Source: Theocolax elegans (Eukaryota; Arthropoda; Insecta; Hymenoptera; Cerocephalidae). From it: a stretch of 64,000 bases of DNA. The stretch is from the NCBI GenBank assembly GCA_026168455.1, contig CM047429.1, positions 52,459,027-52,523,026 on the forward strand, read 5' to 3'. The translations under genes were made by a program, and so were the position numbers. Positions 58,429 through 64,000 of this stretch are shown here, in pieces. Position 1 is the first letter of the stretch. Every line of letters begins with the position of its first letter. The notes under the pieces were generated by a model. That model saw only the letters and a list, made by a program, of their open reading frames with translations. It was not told the origin of the DNA and made no database searches.

Positions 58429-61400
58429 CTATCTATGTATGTAGCGGCCAGTAAGCGAGATACCGAGCATCTCGATGGGCAGAGATCCACGACGCTTAGC
58501 AACAACGGGTGTCGGTTCAGCGATCGTAGCCTCGGTGCGTTTCCCGAGTTCTCTTTTCGATCTGCCACTCGGCCAAGCGGCATTGTCGTTCTCGGCAGTT
58601 TGACCGCTGGCAAACATCTCGGGGCCACCGCTACTCCTTCGCCGTAGCATTTTCTTGCTGCTGCGATTATTCCGTGACTTGGTGGTAACACTGCCGATGG
58701 GTATGATGCTCCCTCGACCAAAATCGCGTCGCAGCTCCGAGATGTCGGCGGGAACCGATCCACGACGTGAACTCAAAATCGTTGCGCTTGTGCCACCGCT
58801 CTCTTGGCCTAACCGCGCAAATACGTTATTATTGCTGCCAGTATTGTTATTGTTGTTATTGTTGTTGTTGTTATTGTTATTGTTATTATTATTGTTGTTG
58901 TTCAATGGGTAATTCTCGCGATCAGCTATAAACAAACAACATATGCTTTTCTTATCAATTTTACATATGACTAAAATTATCAAATTCTATAAATTATAAA
59001 AGATAAAAATTAATAGCGTTGTATGATACTTTGTGGTTACTCAATATACAAATCAAATTTTTATTTGATACTACAAAGTTCTCATTTTTAATTCCAGTAA
59101 TGTACTAGGTTGTTTAACCAGTAATCACTGGAAATTTTATTTACCTGTAAGTTGAGTGAGGTTACCCAGAAGATTACCGAGGGCTGCTTCATGCGGTAAA
59201 CTAGAACGCCTCCTACTACTCGTCAGCTTGTCGGTTCGAATACTCACACCAACTCGATTAACTCCTCCATCTACACAAGCAAAAAACCGTTCCACATAAA
59301 ACATTAAATTCGTAAATATACTAAATGTTGAAATGTTAAGCAGCATGCGAGATACTTTTGTGTGCAATATTACGAGAAGCGCGTTCAATTAAATGTGTAA
59401 TTGTATTAACTTGGATGAGCAGTTATATCGGCAGGAACAGAGCCACGTCTAGAACATGGGTCGATTGTTCGATTGGGAGCAGACGTGTCATCGAGTCTAA
59501 CCAGCAATCCCACCGGGGCTGAGCCTCTTCTTCTGGATAAACCCTGAAAATGAATTGACATATATTTTATTGATTTACTGCAAGATAGTAGCGTAGACAA
59601 AAATTTATTTGGTTTCTTGCGTTAAAATAATTAAACCGACCGTTTCGTTTGTCTATTACGATTGTAAAATTTGCATTGAAAACATAAATACCTAGACTTA
59701 AGCGAATTAAAATAGATTTAATGTATTTACATATACCTATAGGATATATTTAATAGTATTATATTAATTATATTTACGCAAATGAATAAAGTTTTAAAAT
59801 ATGCTTATTAGAATATACTTAATAGATAAATATTAAGTTTCGAGTAACAGGTTCTGTTATAATTTTAAGAGTGTTGATCTAATAAGTATATGTGATTACT
59901 ATTTATAATCATGTATCTTAACATTCGTGTTAACAAAAATTATTATTGAATTTGTATAATTCTTAGTTGCCAATTTTAATAGAAAAGCAAGAAACGTTAA
60001 TCGCGGGAAATTTAATGTCCAGTTAGCGTACAGAAGGTATTAAAAAATGATTTTAATATGTAAATGTTAAATATTTATTAAATATTTACCGAATTATTAG
60101 AACGTCGGTTGCCGAGAGCATGGGAACTCTTGGAGAGATCATCGATAGCTCTGGGATCAACGTTCTCCTTCATCATCTTGAGCATTTTACAGCTCTTTTC
60201 CCTGGTGGAATCGCTGTAATCTCTCTTATTGCCAGGTAGACTAACACTATCGATGCTCCTTCGAGGTTCGCCCCCGACGCTGCCGCTACCGCTACCACTG
60301 TCGCTCGAAGGCGTTGCACTGGCGAGTCGGGGTGGCGAATCGGGCGGACTACCAATAAAAAATACTTTGTGTCCAACTTCCTGTTGAGCTTCCTGAGTTA
60401 ACGGTATCGTAGTGAATCGTCGCCCAGTGGTCCCGGTATTCCTTGTTTTACTCTGAGCAGGTGTCGAGTGTCGGCGTAATTCACCACTCGCGCTCACCGA
60501 CGTAGTCAACGTCGTGCTCGGAGGTAAGGAATCAACGGTAAGCTTTTCGTTGCTTACTGGCTGAGCTGGCGAAGTTGACCTCGATGAGGAGCTGTCCGCT
60601 TCGAGGAGAACTTCCGTGCAGCACTGCGACATTTCAACCGTCGTAGACATGTATCGCATTCGAGCGTACGGTTGTATCGGTGGGAACGTTTGCTGACGCG
60701 TTAACGTTCCTTGTCGTTGCGACTGCTGTTGCTGTTGCTGCTCCAGCAATTGCTGTTCCCTGAACAATTACATACAATTATTGTTTTCTTTTCTTAACTA
60801 TTAATTACAAACTAATAATGTTTTTAAACCAACGCATGTTAGATTTTTCGAAACCTTCTTTGCATACATTAGAAATCATTTTAATATTTTCCTTTACATC
60901 AAAGCATCAATAAACTACTTAATTAAAGAACTCTAAACGGTAATGTAGTGTACATAATATACAATCGAGAGTCGTAATTACCAGTAATTGCTCATAATAT
61001 CTTTCATGAAATTGACCTGTACTAATTACAAATGATTAAACGCTAATACGAAATAATAACAATTAATAACTTGCGATAATGTAAATGGAAGCGAATATAT
61101 ATATATGTATATATATATAAAATAAGAGTACAGTGACATGTAAGATATTAAAGCAATAGAATATCGTATTGATTGTATCGAAGATTGTTGTTGAAATTTA
61201 TTAATATACGTGTGTAACCATGTAGTTTTTCAAGTCGTAAATACTAGATATATCTTTGGCAGCTGAAACGAAGCACCAATTGTTATTGCTGAGGTTGAGT
61301 TATACATAGTCAAGAAAATGTATAAAACATTATTATTAGTATTAGTAATACAGTCTATTATTAGATGTTTAGGTAAAGATTTCGACTATTGATTAAATTA

Positions 61401-62273
61401 TAGCCAGAGAACAACAATTTATTGCATTACATATAATTTAGTTGGAACGTAATAAATTGTTGTTAATTGGCCAATTAAGTCAACCGTTAAACTCCACGCT
61501 ACAATAACGCGGTAGTTTACAAATGTTTCCGCAACAAACATTATTCGGTAGAGTAGTTAGACAGCCAAAGTATAACGAGTGCACGTTCCGAAATAATCGT
61601 CAAAAGAGTAGACGAAATAATATAGGAAGAAAATCACGAATCAGACGGAATTTCTGAGCGTTCGTCGAGAATATAGGTCAAATAAAGTTTTAATAACGTT
61701 TTGAATCAATCAATCGCGTATAGCCTCGATCTATCACCGAAAATAAGAAAGAGAAGAACGGTCGAGTGAGCAAGGATATTTCACCCCCGACCGTACAACC
61801 CCCACTTAGTTTCAGTTGTGTGTGTGTGTGTGTGTGTACATACATATAGATTGATGTATGTAGGCATGTAGGCAAACTTACCAGGGTTGTTGCTGAACGA
61901 GACTACTTAATTTTGACGCTTCGAGGCTATTGGCGATGCTGGCGATGCTTGTGTCCGGCAGGAGATTCTCGGCACTGACGGGCCGCTCCGGTCCGGACGG
62001 TGACACCGAGGAGGCCGTGATTGCTGTGCTTGGCGAAGCCTCCGAACGGTGGAGGCTACTGCGCGACGAAATTCGCGAGGGCATGAGCGAGGACCCGCCA
62101 GGTAAACTTTCACGACGAGCTGTCGTTGGCCTCGGAGCGAGCGAAAGGCTTCTACAAACCCCAAGGGGTACCGAATGTCGACGACCTTCCCGCTCGTGCC
62201 CGTGGCCGATCGGGGCCGGTGGACCCGGTGATGGAATCGGTAGCTCCAGGCTTCCTGAATCATCCTCGGTGCA
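58429..62273 (-). CDS. C-terminal half of an RRxS-rich protein (possible PKA/14-3-3 target), 5' part outside window
   Basis: Five exons, 62273-61882, 60759-60090, 59543-59411, 59270-59145 and 58925-58429, join in frame to 605 residues ending in TAG. No globular domain is recognised. The sequence is Ser/Pro-rich with a poly-Gln run at the start of the second exon and about 20 Asn encoded at 58850-58910. At least ten basophilic phosphosites of the RRxS type occur, mostly followed by a Pro two residues on: RRHSVP, RRESLP, RRHSTP, RRSID, RRGSAP, RRGSVP (twice), RRSSLP, RRSSGG and RRGSLP. These fit PKA/AKT-type sites and 14-3-3 docking. Dense PKA sites recall the Drosophila memory protein Radish, but that is a guess. 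Upstream exons must lie beyond 62273. Confidence 0.75.
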
Positions 62274-62346
62274 CTGAACAAAATACAATCGTTAATGTAC
62301 TATAGTTACTCGTATAGGTATATATACCACCGTTTTTAATAATTTA

Positions 62347-63063
62347 GGGGATCAGCAAGTGTTAAAAAAAGGTATTCAATATTAACAATTAATCTTTCTT
62401 TTATAACAATTGAAAACATTTCTTAATTTTTTAAACAAATTATATTATTTTTAAATTTTATTTAAAAATTTTTTGACCAATTATGTGACATAACTATTTT
62501 AATTAATTATGAGACTCTGTATTCTGATTGTTTTTCCATAATGAACTTACCGCAGGATATTTCAGGCACCATATCATTCAATAGGTTGAAATTTTATCAG
62601 TAACTTTTAAATACGATTTAAATCCACTTAAGCAGAACAGAATTTCAGTAAAAATCTAAATGTTTATATAAAAATATTCTTCAGCTGTATTTTATATAAT
62701 TTTTAATATTTTTTAATTAATTTGGTAATAATAATTTTTTTATTACAATGTTAACACAGTCTGTTCCGCTCAAGTGGATTAAAATCATATTTAAAAGTTA
62801 CTGTTAAAATTTCATCCCATTCAATGAAATGGTTCCTGAGATATCATGCAGTAAGTCCATTATACAAAAAAATCAGAGTACGGAATCTCGTAATTAATTA
62901 GAATAGTTATGTCACATATAAATTGGCCAAAAAAATTGAAATAAAAGTTAATAAAAATATAATTTGTTTAAAAAATTAAGAAATGTTTTCAATCGTTATG
63001 GAAAAAAAAATTAATTATTAATATTGAATATCTTTTTTTAATTAAAACACACTGGCTGGTCCC
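62347..63063. mobile_element. TTAA-type foldback MITE, about 0.72 kb
   Basis: Long inverted arms (about 62347-62665 and 62745-63063) share GGGGATCAGCAAGTGTT / GGGACCAGCCAGTGTGTT ends, TATTCAATATTAA, TTATGTGACATAACTATT-like and GATTTAAATCCACTTAAGC-like segments, around an ~80-bp AT-rich centre. The flanks are TTTA (left) and TTAA (right), compatible with a TTAA target with one change. The ends resemble those of the 287-bp element at 45309. No ORF. It lies in an intron of, or upstream of, the RRxS-rich gene. Confidence 0.75.
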
Positions 63064-64000
63064 TTAAAGAAACACTATTTTTTCTATCTGTGTCAAAGAG
63101 TACGATTTAGTGAAAAATATTTACGGAAGTATTTTTACAGGGTAGATTCAATTATAATATACGTACTACGAGTACGATTTACTAATATTGGTAATGTAAA
63201 CGTTTAAATGGTTAATAGCGTAAACATTAAATATTGATGATAATTTAAACTATCGTCATAATTACGAATTTCAATATGTAACATAATTAATACATAATAC
63301 GATAATCAACATTAATTTGAATATAGCTTCATTTGAATTTAAATCTAATTTAAAAATAGTAATCTTTTTATAAAAAAGAATATTGAATTTTATAACCTTT
63401 TAGTAATTTACTCAAATAAGCTAAATATATGTTAAAGTCGAATCTGTGACGCACAATATTTGAACGAACAAGTTAGCAAATACATTCGTAGTAGTCACTA
63501 TATTGATGAATACGTATTTAGTATTGGTACATCATATCCATGAAAGATTGTTATTCAACATAAAGATGAACGAGGAAAATAAATTTCAATGTATTATAAA
63601 AAAAACTAATTTTTTAAATGTCTACATCTCTTTGCTATTCGTTTATACATATCGGTTAAAACATTGAAATGTAAATAAAAGTTTTTATAATTACTATCAA
63701 AGAAAATCTACAAACATATACTTTTATCTAAATGTTCTTTAATCACACGAGTTGCGGGCAGTGGTATTTCATGAAATAAATGAAATACTGTCGGTCATAC
63801 TATACGTTGTAATTACAGGTAGTCTTCTCTATTGAAGACCGCGGGATCAGTTTGTGCGGTCCTAACAAACGTTTGTTACTTTGATACACGGTTACCTTAA
63901 TTTTCCTAATGAACAAAGCAATTTTAATGAAAGGTTTCACGAAAGGCAAGATAATAAATAAATTGTTATTTCTATCACATTTTTTATAATATAAAACACT
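63064..64000. other. AT-rich, no gene recognised
   Basis: Probably intron of the RRxS-rich minus-strand gene, since its first visible exon is entered from an acceptor next to 62273. No exon seen up to the window edge. Confidence 0.55.

Noticed and set aside
1..64000. CRISPR array, rRNA, prokaryotic operon or intact viral/retroelement polymerase
   Set aside because: None seen: no regularly spaced direct repeats, no rRNA signature, no reverse transcriptase or transposase motif; the window is eukaryotic.

Overview
This is a eukaryotic nuclear window of about 64 kb. It is AT-rich, with long introns, spliced genes on both strands, many microsatellites and several non-autonomous DNA-transposon relics. 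The recognisable proteins are animal families. The gene style (AT-rich introns beside CpG/GC-rich 5' regions, long Ser/Asn/Gln-rich exons, tRNA-derived and TTAA-bounded short repeats) fits an insect, most likely a hymenopteran such as a bee, ant or wasp. The order-level placement is inference.

Layout. 1-11.8 kb: no supportable gene, only AT-rich sequence and microsatellites. 12.3-19.3 kb (+): a complete GALNT1/Pgant5-type polypeptide N-acetylgalactosaminyltransferase in seven coding exon positions. One position is filled by either of two duplicated 181-bp exons that the reading frame forces to be mutually exclusive. 22.2-24.9 kb: a compact tail-to-tail pair, CAMLG/GET2-like (+) and TFAM (-). 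24.9-34.7 kb: transposon-rich and without genes; it holds two large foldback elements, one partly tandem-duplicated and one with an intact 9-bp target-site duplication. 34.7-41 kb: CHCHD7/COX23-like (+), ethanolaminephosphotransferase 1/SELENOI homologue (-) and a TMEM70 homologue (+). 41.2-52.3 kb (-): an ANKRD11/12-family gene of nine coding exons, one of them in a recent ~1-kb tandem duplication. 55.9-56.2 kb (-): an orphan cysteine-rich terminal exon. 58.4-62.3 kb (-): the 3' half of an unrecognised gene packed with RRxS phosphosite motifs, with its 5' part beyond the right edge.

Shared themes. Four of the genes concern mitochondria or membrane biogenesis: TFAM (mtDNA maintenance), CHCHD7 (intermembrane-space twin CX9C), TMEM70 (ATP synthase/complex I assembly) and EPT1 (phosphatidylethanolamine synthesis). 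CAMLG acts in tail-anchored protein insertion and the GALNT in Golgi O-glycosylation. The clustering is probably incidental, because the genes are separately transcribed.

The most notable observations are: (i) the mutually exclusive catalytic-loop exons of the GALNT; (ii) the phase-locked duplicated exon of the ANKRD11/12-like gene, whose duplication breakpoint lies in the terminal repeat of a TTAA-bounded element; (iii) the stop TGA of EPT1 at the place where vertebrate SELENOI carries selenocysteine; (iv) a single-base frameshift in the TMEM70 homologue; (v) a 2.2-kb foldback transposon with a 9-bp duplication, symmetric GTACAATT repeats and NRF-1-like palindromes; (vi) an ANKRD11/12-like gene in which I find no ankyrin repeats.
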